This document shows positions 28,555 through 38,474 of a stretch of DNA of 64,000 nucleotides, in pieces. Under the pieces are notes generated by a model. The model did not search any database and was not told where the DNA came from. It saw only the letters and a program-made list of their open reading frames with translations. The first letter of the stretch is position 1. The number at the start of each line of letters is the position of its first letter. Location of the stretch: contig NZ_CP036281.1 of NCBI RefSeq assembly GCF_007750395.1, positions 2,565,001-2,629,000 of the forward strand. Reading direction: 5' to 3'. The DNA is from Polystyrenella longa (GTDB lineage: Bacteria > Planctomycetota > Planctomycetia > Planctomycetales > Planctomycetaceae). A program made the translations under genes and the position numbers.

Positions 28555-29685
28555 TCAGGCCACTTCTTGATCTTTGTCCAGATGTCCATTTTGTTCTGCT
28601 TGAGAGACCAGTTCTTCTTCTTGTTTGTTCAGTGCGCTTGATTCCGGCTCCATTTCCGCTTCTTCTTCCTTTTCCACACAGGCAAGAAGATGCAAGCAGG
28701 TCGTCTCTCCTGCAATTGCAGGTTGTGTTAGACATACCTCGATGCGAACGCCGTAGGATCGGCTTTCCGCCACTTTAAGACGGACATCAGAGTCATCGGC
28801 CTGTTCGCAATAGATTTCTGGAGTCCCTGCAAATGGAGGATAAAACGGTACATGCACAGATTGGCGTTTTTGCCCAGCTTCCCACTCCAGTTTCATATAA
28901 CCTTCAATCGCTTCGCACCCACTGGGACGCCGTGTTCGACGAAACTGCTGGATGACCCATTCTGTTTGTTCTGCAAACAGATCGTAAGATCGGTCCGTAT
29001 CCGCACAGCAAGATTCAAATTTGTGTCCGTTTCGCTCGTGGGTTGGAGGAGATGAAGGGTCAGGCAGTTGGCTGATTTCTTCAGGGATCTCGATAATGCG
29101 CGTGTCGAAGTCGTTTGTGAAACCGTTGTTAGGATCCGGGATCAGGTTGACTTCGGCGAATAGCTCCTCGACATCAGCCGTCTCCTCAAGAATTTCCTGT
29201 TCAGGAACAGGTGGCGTCGAAGTGGAAGGTGCCGTTTCGCTGTTTAAGGGTGTTTCGGGAATAACAGGCATGATAATCGCCTGTTCAGAGCTGACTTGCT
29301 CACTTTCTGCTTTTCCTGCCTGATAAATCTGCCAGGCCCCTCCGCCCATGATTCCCAGCGATGTCGCGAACAACGACAGACTGGAGGAAGGGATGACAGT
29401 GAACAGTCCAATCAAAGTAACTGGCAGGAGCGTGCAGCTCCCATTAATCAATTCATGGTCCATTGACCATGACTCGATATTCTTACGATAGAGCCAGCTT
29501 CCCAGGAGCGACAAAACGAGACTACTGCTGAATAAGGTAAGCCCGCTGACCAGATTCGGTTGCCAACCCATCATTAAGCGGATTGCCAAGAGAACTGTGA
29601 ATAGCGAAGTGTAAGACCACAAGGCGGTGGCCATCCACCGGCAGATACGTTCAGGTTCGTTCGTCGCAATTGAAATGGGCAACAT
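28555..29685 (-). CDS. Membrane protein of unknown function with acidic tail
   Basis: 376 residues from ATG 29685 (the frame is open to a TTG at 29805; start uncertain). Three or four hydrophobic segments lie in the first ~130 residues ('MATALWSYTSLFTVLLAIRLM', 'LTLFSSSLVLSLLGSWLY', 'LLPVTLIGLFTVI', 'LSLFATSLGIMGGGAW'). A Glu/Pro-rich linker follows, then a soluble domain at ~245-345 with 'GYMKLEWEAGQKRQSVHVPFYPPF' and 'VRIEVCLT', and a very acidic C-terminus. Not recognised; probably a lineage-specific membrane-anchored protein. Confidence 0.65.
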   Translation of the reverse strand: MLPISIATNEPERICRWMATALWSYTSLFTVLLAIRLMMGWQPNLVSGLTLFSSSLVLSLLGSWLYRKNIESWSMDHELINGSCTLLPVTLIGLFTVIPSSSLSLFATSLGIMGGGAWQIYQAGKAESEQVSSEQAIIMPVIPETPLNSETAPSTSTPPVPEQEILEETADVEELFAEVNLIPDPNNGFTNDFDTRIIEIPEEISQLPDPSSPPTHERNGHKFESCCADTDRSYDLFAEQTEWVIQQFRRTRRPSGCEAIEGYMKLEWEAGQKRQSVHVPFYPPFAGTPEIYCEQADDSDVRLKVAESRSYGVRIEVCLTQPAIAGETTCLHLLACVEKEEEAEMEPESSALNKQEEELVSQAEQNGHLDKDQEVA

Positions 29686-30017
29686 AAAAAACAATCTGTT
29701 CCAGTTGGGAAACGGGTTGCGGATTGGCACTAGCAGGTGGGGAACGTCGTTGTTTGTCTTGGGAGGCAGGTGACTATTCGCCAACAGAACTTGTATCGAA
29801 GCCAAGTCTAAGACTCAATACGGAAGTTTTTAACGTGAACAGTCGCTATTTTACTGACCTGACCTGTTGAGTAAACGCGAATCAAGTCGAAGGTTGTACG
29901 ATTGTACCCACCGGACCGCCTCTTGGCAGCCACTTAAATGAGAACTCACAACGTCTTAAGCGAATTCATACCCGCTTTCATACGATTTCGAGTCCTATTG
30001 AATCATCGTTCCCACAA
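29686..30017. other. Spacer between metK end and unknown membrane-protein gene
   Basis: About 330 bp. Apart from possible upstream in-frame codons of the minus-strand gene, nothing is recognised until the metK terminator. Confidence 0.4.
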
Positions 30018-30049
30018 TGAAAAAACCCTGTCTGCTAGCAGACAGGGTT
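30018..30049 (-). terminator. Terminator of metK
   Basis: Minus-strand AACCCTGTCTGC / GCAGACAGGGTT stem with a 2-4 nt loop, followed by TTTTTT. Confidence 0.85.
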
Positions 30050-30112
30050 CTGTTGTATACTTCTGAACATGCTGAGGGCCAAGCTCACGAGCATGTTTCC
30101 GATATCTCGGCG

Positions 30113-31291
30113 TTAGCTGACGACAAATTCTGGTTCTGGAAGTTCAGAGCCAAGTCCAGCCTGTTTATACAGAGCTTCTGCTTTGTCGGTCGCTTCCCAA
30201 GTGAATTCGGGTTCGGTGCGGCCAAAGTGTCCACCGTGAGCTGTCTTGCGGAAGATTGGGCGACGCAACTGGAGCGACTCGATGATTCCCTTTGGAGTCA
30301 GTGGGAAAAGTTCACGGACCAGTTCAGCGATTTTCTGTTCTTCAATGACGCCTGTTCCATTCGTATCGACACGAACCGAGACGGGTTCGGCCACACCAAT
30401 GGCGTAAGCGAGTTGAACTTCGCACTCCGTTGCCAGTCCGGCAGCGACGATATTCTTGGCGACATACCGTGCCATGTAAGCGGCAGAGCGGTCGACTTTA
30501 GTACTGTCCTTACCACTGAATGCACCCCCACCGTGTCGTCCCCAGCCACCATACGTATCGACGATGATTTTACGGCCAGTCAAACCACAATCACCATGAG
30601 GACCGCCCACAACGAAAATTCCAGTCGGGTTGATGTGGTACTTAGTTTTTTCATTGAGTAGTTCTGAAGGAACAGAAGGTTTGACGATTTCTTCAATGAC
30701 GTACTCGTGAATTTCGGACTGCGAAACATCAGGAGTGTGCTGTGTCGAGACGACGACGGCGCTGATACCGACAGGTTTGTTTCCAGCATACTCGACAGTC
30801 ACCTGAGACTTATTGTCCGGACGCAACCAATTGACTTCTTCCTGCTGACGGGCCTGCGTAATGCGGTTAATAATTCGATGCGACAGTGCGATCGGTAGCG
30901 GCATGAATTCGCGGGTTTGGTTACAGGCATAACCAAACATCAAACCCTGGTCTCCTGCTCCGTCATTATCAACACCCTGAGCGATGTCCGGGCTCTGCTT
31001 GTGCAAGGCTTGCAGGACGCGGCAGCTGTCGGCGTTGAAGCCGATGTCGTCGCTTACGTATCCAACATCGCGGGCGACTTCACGAGCGATTTCGACGTAG
31101 TCCACTTTGGCTTGAGTGGTGATCTCACCCGAGAGCACAATCAGGTCTGTTGAACATAGAGTCTCACAGGCGACGCGGGATAACGGATCCTGAGTCAGCA
31201 ATGCATCCAGGACGCCGTCCGAGATCTGGTCAGAAAGTTTATCGGGATGCCCCATGCTCACCGATTCACTCGTGAATAAAAAGTTCGCCAT
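30113..31291 (-). CDS. metK: S-adenosylmethionine synthase
   Basis: Makes SAM from methionine and ATP; tetrameric cytoplasmic enzyme. 392 residues from ATG 31291, which is preceded by GGAG at 7 bp. Visible signatures: '[21 protein letters not shown]' region at the start (ATP-binding His), '[12 protein letters not shown]' (~115-126), and the P-loop-like '[19 protein letters not shown]' (~260-275). Length is normal. The frame is open upstream to 31492, but that part is the leader and includes three 15-bp repeats. Single transcription unit with its own terminator. Confidence 0.97.
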   Translation of the reverse strand: MANFLFTSESVSMGHPDKLSDQISDGVLDALLTQDPLSRVACETLCSTDLIVLSGEITTQAKVDYVEIAREVARDVGYVSDDIGFNADSCRVLQALHKQSPDIAQGVDNDGAGDQGLMFGYACNQTREFMPLPIALSHRIINRITQARQQEEVNWLRPDNKSQVTVEYAGNKPVGISAVVVSTQHTPDVSQSEIHEYVIEEIVKPSVPSELLNEKTKYHINPTGIFVVGGPHGDCGLTGRKIIVDTYGGWGRHGGGAFSGKDSTKVDRSAAYMARYVAKNIVAAGLATECEVQLAYAIGVAEPVSVRVDTNGTGVIEEQKIAELVRELFPLTPKGIIESLQLRRPIFRKTAHGGHFGRTEPEFTWEATDKAEALYKQAGLGSELPEPEFVVS

Positions 31292-31316
31292 CAAAGACTC
31301 CGTGCAATTATCGAAA

Positions 31317-31361
31317 CAGGTTAGAGTTGTACAGTTTAAAATTGTGAAGTTTAGAGTTGTA
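31317..31361 (-). repeat. Three tandem 15-bp repeats in the metK leader
   Basis: On the coding strand TACAACTCTAAACTT, CACAATTTTAAACTG and TACAACTCTAACCTG lie head to tail, ending 25 bp before the metK start codon. Consensus YACAAYTYTAAMCTK. Could be a regulator array or chance slippage; no SAM riboswitch core was recognised. Confidence 0.6.
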
Positions 31362-31571
31362 TTGTGATCTGATTTGAAAACAGTAAGGTGGGATTTCGCA
31401 GAAAGGATCCGCCTTGATAGGCGTGTTCGAAACTCCGTCCGAAAACGCCATGGATTGTTGTGGATTGTAGGGTTCCCCGGAAACAGGGACAAGTTTGAAC
31501 GCTAAAATCGTGCCCGTTACTGCTTAAGTCGCTCAAAGAGATCGAGGCCGAATTGAGTTTGAAGTGCAGGT

Positions 31572-32906
31572 TCACGCCGCTTCGGCAGTTCCCTTTTCTT
31601 TCAATGGAAGCAATTCGAGTAGTAAATCGATCGTTTTACGAGTCGCTCCCTGCTGGCTCATTACCAACTCTCGTGCTCGCTCTCCCAACGCCCTGCCCTG
31701 GTCTGGATGTTCGAGATAGAATTCAAGTCGTTCCTGCAGTTTGGGCTGATCTTCCACGACCTCCGCAACTGATTCAGCCAGTATTAAATCAACCACGTCC
31801 TTGAAGTTACGCGTATTGGGGCCAAACGTCACGACCGCAGCGTAAGCCGCTGGTTCGATCATGTTCTGACCACCTCGATTGGTCAAGCTACCACCTACAA
31901 ACGCAAAATCGGCCAGGCCCCAACAGGCATTTAACTCGCCTAAAGTGTCAAGCAGCAGGACCGGATCATCATCTGTGGAGGTTCGTTCCGTGATTCCTGA
32001 TTGTTGTACTATGCTGCGTCGGCAGAGTGGAAATGACTCCGATTGAACCAGACTGGCGACCTCTTCAAATCGCTCTTTGTGTCTCGGGACGAGAATCAAT
32101 CGGAGTTCGGGGTAGCGTGGTTTCAGTTTGCGATAGCTGTCGAGGGCTAGTTTTTCTTCCGGATCTTGAGTGCTGCCTGCAATAAAGACATACGCAGAAG
32201 GCTGTATTCCGAACGCTTCGCGAATCTCCGCTGTTTGAGAGTTTTTTCGGTCAGTCTGGATGCCATCAAATTTGATAGAGCCAGTGACCTGAATGCGTTC
32301 CGCCGGACCACCGAGTTTCTTAAGGCGTTCCCCGTACATCGGACTTTGAACTGCCATTGTCGAGAACACAGTCAGCAAGCGCTGCATCAAAGGACGTAAC
32401 TTGCAATAACCACGAAAAGAGTTTTCACTGATCCGTCCATTAATCAGGGCCAGAGGGACTTTGGTTCGTTCCGCTTCCAGGATGAAATTCGGCCATAGTT
32501 CCAGTTCAACCAGTACCATCAACTGGGGGCGCAACCGCTTGATAGCGTTGCGGACAGCCCACGTGAAGTCGAGTGGAAAGTAGCAGACGAGGCAGTCCGG
32601 GAACTTCTCTTCAGCAACAACGCGGCCCGTCGATGTCGTGCAGCTGACGATCACTTCATGCTCCGGCCGTTCCTCATGAAAAAGTTTCACGACCTGCTGT
32701 AATTGCAGGACCTCGCCCACGCTTACGGCATGAAACCAAACAGCCGGTTGCGAACCATCGCGAACAGGAACGTTTCCCCAAAGCTTTTCAGACCAACCGT
32801 CCCGGTATTTTCCCTGTGTGATTGACCGATAAATCAGCACCGGTGCCGCCACCAGGAGGACAGCAAGGTAGCCGACGTTACAAATCCAACTCAACAGGCG
32901 GGACAT
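31572..32906 (-). CDS. waaA: 3-deoxy-D-manno-octulosonic acid (Kdo) transferase
   Basis: Glycosyltransferase that adds Kdo to lipid A precursor, which implies an LPS-bearing Gram-negative envelope. 444 residues from ATG 32906: an N-terminal membrane anchor ('NVGYLAVLLVAAPVLIYRS'), 'GKYRDGWSEKLWG', the N-domain 'WFHAVSVGEV' with the catalytic Glu, 'LELWPNFI', and the C-domain 'GGSLTNRGGQNMIEPAAY' that binds CMP-Kdo. The frame is open upstream into the secA end but no start is needed there. It lies 55 bp after secA on the same strand, so cotranscription is likely. Confidence 0.92.
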   Translation of the reverse strand: MSRLLSWICNVGYLAVLLVAAPVLIYRSITQGKYRDGWSEKLWGNVPVRDGSQPAVWFHAVSVGEVLQLQQVVKLFHEERPEHEVIVSCTTSTGRVVAEEKFPDCLVCYFPLDFTWAVRNAIKRLRPQLMVLVELELWPNFILEAERTKVPLALINGRISENSFRGYCKLRPLMQRLLTVFSTMAVQSPMYGERLKKLGGPAERIQVTGSIKFDGIQTDRKNSQTAEIREAFGIQPSAYVFIAGSTQDPEEKLALDSYRKLKPRYPELRLILVPRHKERFEEVASLVQSESFPLCRRSIVQQSGITERTSTDDDPVLLLDTLGELNACWGLADFAFVGGSLTNRGGQNMIEPAAYAAVVTFGPNTRNFKDVVDLILAESVAEVVEDQPKLQERLEFYLEHPDQGRALGERARELVMSQQGATRKTIDLLLELLPLKEKGTAEAA

Positions 32907-32961
32907 CCTTCCCCTTTTTTCTCTTAAAAGCTGTTTGGGATTAAGCTTCTCTACGCGGACG

Positions 32962-35900
32962 TCACGCTCCGTGACATTTTTTATACTTCTTCCCCGAACC
33001 ACACGGACAAGGATCGTTTCGTCCCACCCGTTCTTCGAAATTACGAATGGGTTCGACCGATTGTGGTTTCTGTCCCTGTTCCGGTTGACGGCCCATGTCT
33101 TCGGGAGGGCCACCTGCGGGAGCAGTTTCATATTCTTCCTCAGGAGCAGCATGCGTCACTGTGGAGATCTGCCAGAGAGAACCGACAAAGCCGGGGCTTT
33201 CTTTCTCCATGCGGAAGATCGCTTCGGATACTTGTTGGTCGATACGTTCCCACATCACCAGGAAGGCTTTTCGGCCTTCTTTTTTATACTCGACTTTGGG
33301 ATCTTTCTGAGCGTATCCGACCAGACCAATACCGGACCGAAGATGGTCCATGTAATAGAGGTGATCTTTCCAGGCAGCATCGACGACTTCGAGTAGCAGC
33401 GACAGTTCGGCCTGACGCAGCTCGGGTCGATAGCGTAAGTCGTACTGCTTGATAATGCGCTGTTCCACTTCTTTTTCGGTCAGATCCGAAAGCTCTTCCG
33501 GCTTCAAGTCGCCTTTGAGAGAATCGTTAGCCCATTTTGTGAGATCGCTCAGTGCATCCTGCTTTTGCCCATTTGCAGAAGCATAAGCCGTTTGCAGGTA
33601 TTTCTGGGCCTCTTCCTGGACGGTTGATTCGTCGATGTGGAAGGACTCTGATTTTTCGAGCAGCAAGTTTTCGATCTGCTGCCGGTTGCTGGAGCGAATC
33701 TGGTCGACGTCTAACTGACTCTGGAAACGGCCGTTGGCCCAGCGAACCAGCCCTTCCCGGTCGTAGCGTTCGCCGTTTTGATCTTCCGACATGAAATTCG
33801 CCAGGCCCACTTCAACTGGAAAGCGAATTTCTTTCGAGTTGTAAGCTTCGCGAAGTTTCTGTTTGACTAAATCGCTGATTTCCTGCGTTTCCAAATCGCG
33901 GATATCATCAATTTCGATTTCAAGCACAAAGGCGCTATGTAACCAGCCGATCAATGTCAGCTTGGGCCAATCCGGGTCGAGGAAGACTTGGACTTCGGAG
34001 AAGTCGAGCTTCTCCTGTGACTTCTTGATGCGTTCGATCAGGTTGTACTGAAGGTCTTCTCGTCCGACCTTCTGAAGCTCACGGTCATTCGTATTCAATC
34101 CCCATCGCTGATTAACCCATCGCGATGTGGCGATCCAGTTCCAATCGGATTCCGGATCACCACTTTCAGGCAGGTTCTCCTCGATCTTTTCATTCAGTTC
34201 CGCTTCACTCTGAACGAAGGCGATTTCCTTCAGGTAAGTGAGCAACTGGTCTGGTTCCATTCCCTTCAATGAAGAAGGTTCCGTTTCGATTTCGAAGACA
34301 CGCCGCAACCACTCGCTGATGGTTTCCCAACGGTATTCGGGATCGAGGATACGTCTACAAGCATCTTCCACACGGCGGAACAGCATCTCCAGGATGATGT
34401 CGCGGCAGTTGGCGCCATCCAGAATATTCTGACGGAAAGCGTAGGTTCGTTTACGCTGTTCGTCCATGACCTCGTCATATTCAAGCAGGTTTTTACGTTG
34501 GTCGAAGTGGCGTTCTTCCACTCGTTTCTGAGCGCCTTGCAACTGGCGAGTTACGATACGACTTTCAATCGCTTCACCCTCTTTCATGCCCAGGCTGGTC
34601 AACAGGGATTTAACCCGTTCACCACCAAAGACGCGCATCAAGCGGTCTTCTAAAGAGAGGAAGAATCGACTGGAGCCCGGGTCTCCCTGACGGCCGGCAC
34701 GTCCGCGGAGCTGAAGATCGATTCGCCGTGAATCGTGTCGCTCTGAGCCAATGACATGCAGGCCACCCAGTTCGGCGACTTTTTTCGCTTCCTTGTCCAT
34801 GCCTTCACGGACTTCGATCGAGTTTATTAACGAGTCCCATTCGTGTTTGGGAACATCCAACCGCGATTCGTACTGACGGCTGAGTTCATCCCACGCAAGA
34901 TATTCCGGATTTCCACCAAGGATAATGTCCGTACCACGACCCGCCATGTTGGTCGCAATGGTGACTGCGTTTTCGCGGCCTGCCTGGGCGATCAGTTCCG
35001 CCTCACGTTCCTGATGTTTCGCGTTCAAGACGTTGTGTTCAATACCAAACCGGGTCAATTTGCCACTGATCAGTTCTGAGTTTTCGATGGAGACAGTACC
35101 CACCAGTACAGGCCGGCCAGCTTTGTGAACGTCTCGGACTTCTTCGGCGATGGCATCCCACTTTTCTTTTTCCGAGCGGAAAATGACGTCCGAGTAGTTG
35201 ATACGCTGCATGGGACGGTTTGTTGGAACAGAGATCACATCGAGCTGATAGACTTTCCAGAATTCGTTGGCCTCAGTCATGGCGGTTCCGGTCATTCCGC
35301 CCAGCTTTTTGTACAACTTGAAATAGTTTTGCAGGGTGATTGTCGCCAACGTCTGTGTTTCTGATTTGATGTTCACCCCTTCTTTCGCCTGCACAGCTTG
35401 GTGCAGCCCGTCGCTCCACTGGCGTCCTTCCATCAGCCGTCCGGTAAACTCGTCGACGATCATCACATCGCCGTTTCGGACAACGTAGTCGATGTCTTTC
35501 TTAAAGATATGATGCGCCCGCAGGGCATTGTCGATCAGATGAGGCCATTCCAGATTTCCCACAGTATAGAAGGAGTCGACGCCGGCAATTTCTTCGGCGA
35601 AACGCATCCCGACTTCGGTCATGGTGACCGATTTATCTTTCTCTTTGACTTCAAAGTGTTCGTCTCGTTTTAACTGAGAAGCAATCTTGTTCGCTTTAGG
35701 GTACTTGGTGACATCGTCGTGGGCTGGACCGGCGATGATCAACGGCGTTCTAGATTCGTCAATCAGGATGTTGTCGATTTCGTCGATCAACGCGAAGTGC
35801 AACGGGCCTTGCACCTGAAGTTCGGCGGTCGGCTTCATGTTGTCACGCAGGTAGTCGAAACCGAATTCGTTGTTCGTACCGTATGTGATGTCGCAGTTAT

Positions 35901-36495
35901 AAGCTTTCTGTCGCTGTTGGGGCGGCATATTGGATTGGATCGCGCCCACGGTCAGGCCGAGAGCAGTATGAACAGGCCCCATCCATTCCCGGTCGCGTAA
36001 GGCAAGGTAATCGTTCACAGTAATAACATGAACTGATCCCGCCAAAGCATTCAAGTAGGAAGGTAACGTCGCAACCAGCGTTTTCCCTTCACCCGTCGAC
36101 ATCTCTGCGATCATACCGTTGTGGAGAATGTGACCACCAACCATCTGAACGTCGTAATGTCGCATCTTGAGGACACGTTTACTCGATTCCCGAACAGCAG
36201 CGAACGCCTCAGGAAGAATATCATCCAAGGTTTCTCCATCGGCTAACCTGCGACGAAATTTATCCGAGGACTGTTTCAACTCATCATCGGTCAGCTTCTC
36301 CCACTCCGGTTCAAGGCTGTTGATCCGTTCTAGAACGGAGCCGGGAAGGATTCGCGCGTCTCCCGATTTTTCACGCACGTAACCGACTCGCTTGATGCGA
36401 CGATCGTTCGAGCTACCAAACAAGTTGGTAATGAATTTTTCGATCGCGCTTGTCAGGATGGCTAAGAAGTCGCCGATTTTTTCTAAAAACTGCAT
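32962..36495 (-). CDS. secA: Preprotein translocase ATPase SecA, enlarged form
   Basis: Motor ATPase that pushes preproteins through SecYEG. 1177 residues versus ~840-900 in most bacteria. NBD1 has Walker A 'STGEGKT' and Walker B '[12 protein letters not shown]'; the preprotein-binding domain, NBD2 ('[13 protein letters not shown]', '[15 protein letters not shown]') and the helical scaffold are recognisable. The C-terminus has an acidic/Pro linker and a zinc-binding SEC-C motif (Cys1163, Cys1165, Cys1174, His1175) for SecB or ribosome contact. The extra length is at ~720-1025: five degenerate repeats each starting with a W motif (Trp729, 793, 851, 919, 988), placed before the conserved '[17 protein letters not shown]' helix. 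waaA follows by 55 bp. Confidence 0.96.
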   Translation of the reverse strand: MQFLEKIGDFLAILTSAIEKFITNLFGSSNDRRIKRVGYVREKSGDARILPGSVLERINSLEPEWEKLTDDELKQSSDKFRRRLADGETLDDILPEAFAAVRESSKRVLKMRHYDVQMVGGHILHNGMIAEMSTGEGKTLVATLPSYLNALAGSVHVITVNDYLALRDREWMGPVHTALGLTVGAIQSNMPPQQRQKAYNCDITYGTNNEFGFDYLRDNMKPTAELQVQGPLHFALIDEIDNILIDESRTPLIIAGPAHDDVTKYPKANKIASQLKRDEHFEVKEKDKSVTMTEVGMRFAEEIAGVDSFYTVGNLEWPHLIDNALRAHHIFKKDIDYVVRNGDVMIVDEFTGRLMEGRQWSDGLHQAVQAKEGVNIKSETQTLATITLQNYFKLYKKLGGMTGTAMTEANEFWKVYQLDVISVPTNRPMQRINYSDVIFRSEKEKWDAIAEEVRDVHKAGRPVLVGTVSIENSELISGKLTRFGIEHNVLNAKHQEREAELIAQAGRENAVTIATNMAGRGTDIILGGNPEYLAWDELSRQYESRLDVPKHEWDSLINSIEVREGMDKEAKKVAELGGLHVIGSERHDSRRIDLQLRGRAGRQGDPGSSRFFLSLEDRLMRVFGGERVKSLLTSLGMKEGEAIESRIVTRQLQGAQKRVEERHFDQRKNLLEYDEVMDEQRKRTYAFRQNILDGANCRDIILEMLFRRVEDACRRILDPEYRWETISEWLRRVFEIETEPSSLKGMEPDQLLTYLKEIAFVQSEAELNEKIEENLPESGDPESDWNWIATSRWVNQRWGLNTNDRELQKVGREDLQYNLIERIKKSQEKLDFSEVQVFLDPDWPKLTLIGWLHSAFVLEIEIDDIRDLETQEISDLVKQKLREAYNSKEIRFPVEVGLANFMSEDQNGERYDREGLVRWANGRFQSQLDVDQIRSSNRQQIENLLLEKSESFHIDESTVQEEAQKYLQTAYASANGQKQDALSDLTKWANDSLKGDLKPEELSDLTEKEVEQRIIKQYDLRYRPELRQAELSLLLEVVDAAWKDHLYYMDHLRSGIGLVGYAQKDPKVEYKKEGRKAFLVMWERIDQQVSEAIFRMEKESPGFVGSLWQISTVTHAAPEEEYETAPAGGPPEDMGRQPEQGQKPQSVEPIRNFEERVGRNDPCPCGSGKKYKKCHGA

Positions 36496-36825
36496 GACTT
36501 GCTGACTTATCGTCCATTGGGAAAAATAGAAAAGGCCATGGGCCTGGGATGATTATCAATTCAACCCACTCAACGAGATTGCTCTACCCCAAACATCGGG
36601 CTGATGATTTAGAGAGTGAGAAAAATCGGACCGAAGGAAATTCGACCGGGAGAGTGGAGCGGGCGGTGTGTAAGGTCGCGAGTGAACTGCCATTATTGCA
36701 GGCTGCGGCAAACGTAAATAGACCCGGAGGTTGGATCCTCCAAGGGTCGATTTTTGATGATATGACGCAACTTGTTCAATCGTCTAAGTTTATTTAGTCT
36801 GAAAATGGGGGTCAATGCCGGTCGC
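36496..36825. other. Leader/spacer between small membrane ORF and secA
   Basis: 330 bp. Holds a hairpin with a plus-strand T-run (listed separately) and an 82-residue plus-strand frame (36549-36797) that I do not accept as a gene. Confidence 0.4.
36721..36756 (+). terminator. Terminator-like hairpin upstream of secA
   Basis: GACCC-GGAGG-TTGGAT-CCTCC-AA-GGGTC followed by GATTTTTG on the plus strand. No accepted plus-strand gene precedes it, so it may instead be a folded element in the minus-strand leader of secA, where the same stem forms without a T-run. Confidence 0.4.
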
Positions 36826-36969
36826 CTACAACCCGATTGACCCACGCAGATAAATAACCAAGTGAATGGCAATAGTGATGCAACAATAGTACCAAATGAG
36901 ATTCATTCTGTTACTGACCCTTGAATCCTCGACTTCATTGAATTCGTAAGGGACCAGCGACTTGTTCAC
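36826..36969 (-). CDS. Candidate 47-residue single-pass membrane peptide
   Basis: A short frame starting with GTG and preceded by a strong ribosome binding site (AGGAG, 7 bp). The product has a polar N-terminus ('NKSLVPYEFNEVED') and one hydrophobic helix, 'NLIWYYCCITIAIHLVIYL', followed by a short basic tail. It lies on the same strand as secA, whose start is 331 bp downstream. I do not recognise a family. A regulatory leader-peptide role for secA, as SecM has in E. coli, is a speculation based only on position. Evidence for being real: ribosome binding site and coherent membrane topology. Confidence 0.5.
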   Translation of the reverse strand: MNKSLVPYEFNEVEDSRVSNRMNLIWYYCCITIAIHLVIYLRGSIGL

Positions 36970-37214
36970 GGATTTACTCCTGTATTTCGTTTATGATGGG
37001 GGAATAGGGGGAGTGGGTTCGGTCGGTGGTTTTCTGAATAGTGGTTTTTATTATCTGTTAGACAATAATGAACCGTTAAAATGAACTGTTAAATCGTGTA
37101 CAGTGAGAGTCCCCATCAATGGGAAGAACCTCTTCCTTAACTTATCCCTCCCTAAATCTATTCTCGTGACCGCCGATTCCGGCAACGACGGGGCATACTG
37201 GTGAGTTGAATTCA

Positions 37215-38390
37215 ATGTCTTCGAAAAGTCCGCTGTCGCGTGTTCAACCCAATCTCCTTCGTAAACTGAATGAACGATTGGTGATCGATGCTCTACAGCG
37301 AAATGGCCCCTGCTCACGTGCAGATCTAACACGGCAAATGGGAATTAGTCCCCCGACCGCCTCCAAGACTGTCGCCTCTCTAATGTCAGTTGGCCTGATA
37401 GAAGAAGTCGAGTCGCAGCATGTCTCCCTGGGGAGACCCGGCAAATTATTGCGGTTCTCCAGCAAACAAATGCAGGTCGTCGGCGTCGTGATGGATGCTC
37501 GTCGATGCTGGATCGGATTTTCAAGCTTTGAGGGGAATATCTCACCCGAGCATTCCCTCAGCTTTCCCACACCGGGAACTTATGCGGCACTCATTGATGC
37601 TCTTGAGGACGGGGTGAAGCAGCTCCTTCAACAATGCGATTCAATTATTGGTATTGGAATTTCAGTTCCAGGTTTAACGAATTCGTTTGAACAGAAAACG
37701 GTTTTTTCTCCCAACTTGCATATGACTGATGGCCAATCACCCGGTCAGGACCTGTCGGAACGACTTGGAGTCCAGTGCATCGTTTTGCAGGAAATGCACG
37801 CATTGGCTCTCGGAGAAAGAGCATTCGGAGCAGCTCAGGGGTTGAATGATTTCGCCATCATCGACATTACCACAGGTGTCGGTTTAGGTGTCTTCAGTGG
37901 TGGCCGGCTGATTGAGGGGCATCGGGGAATGGCAGGTGAACTGGGGCATTTAACGGTGGATCTGAAAGGGAAGCTGTGCGGTTGTGGGAATCACGGATGT
38001 ATTGAAACGGTTGCTTGTGATGCAGCCTTTCTCGATCATGTCTCGGAAAACTTCGGTGAACAACTCGACTGGGGATCGCTTACCGATGCCATCCGATCCG
38101 GTCGTTTACAGCCGACTGCGGAGATCAAGCAGTACGCGGAGTATCTCTCGATCGCGCTCTCGGCTGTGATCAATATCTACAATCCTTCCCACCTATTTGT
38201 GCATGGTCAGATTTTCGATTTCATTGACGATTTCTGCGAACAGGTGCGTCAACTCACGAGAAATCGGACATTAGGTCCCCCTTTCGAGGCCTGTGAACTT
38301 GTCCCAGCACGGGGAAACAAAGAACTTGGTGCGATTGCTGGAATGATTGAATACTACATGGATACCCTTGCTCCTGTGTTGGATAAATAG
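37215..38390 (+). CDS. ROK-family transcriptional regulator (NagC/XylR type)
   Basis: 391 residues. N-terminal winged helix-turn-helix (residues ~10-65, 'GPCSRADLTRQMGISPPTASKTVASL') followed by a ROK kinase-fold sugar-sensing domain. The ROK signature with zinc ligands is visible: 'GELGHLTVDLKG' and 'CGCGNHGCIETVA' at ~245-270. 'DITTGVGLGVFSGG' is the phosphate-binding segment. Such proteins repress sugar or amino-sugar uptake and use genes. The gene directly downstream is a ceramidase-like enzyme, 84 bp away, which may be its target or just a neighbour. Start ATG 37215 rather than the TTG nine bases upstream. Confidence 0.9.
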   Translation: MSSKSPLSRVQPNLLRKLNERLVIDALQRNGPCSRADLTRQMGISPPTASKTVASLMSVGLIEEVESQHVSLGRPGKLLRFSSKQMQVVGVVMDARRCWIGFSSFEGNISPEHSLSFPTPGTYAALIDALEDGVKQLLQQCDSIIGIGISVPGLTNSFEQKTVFSPNLHMTDGQSPGQDLSERLGVQCIVLQEMHALALGERAFGAAQGLNDFAIIDITTGVGLGVFSGGRLIEGHRGMAGELGHLTVDLKGKLCGCGNHGCIETVACDAAFLDHVSENFGEQLDWGSLTDAIRSGRLQPTAEIKQYAEYLSIALSAVINIYNPSHLFVHGQIFDFIDDFCEQVRQLTRNRTLGPPFEACELVPARGNKELGAIAGMIEYYMDTLAPVLDK

Positions 38391-38474
38391 GATGCTGGTC
38401 AGGAGAGGTACTGGTTGGCCAGCCGGTCTGCCTTCCAATATTAATTTAGACTCTAAATAGAATATCGCTTCATC

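Noticed and set aside
30017-30661. 214-residue plus-strand frame opposite metK
   Set aside because: It is the antisense shadow of metK, which is certain, and it starts inside the metK terminator.
31292-31571. SAM riboswitch in the metK leader
   Set aside because: I looked for SAM-I, SAM-II, SAM-IV and SAH core elements and saw none; only the 15-bp repeats remain.
36549-36797. 82-residue plus-strand frame upstream of secA
   Set aside because: No ribosome binding site and it contains a strong hairpin with a T-run in the middle, unlikely inside a gene.
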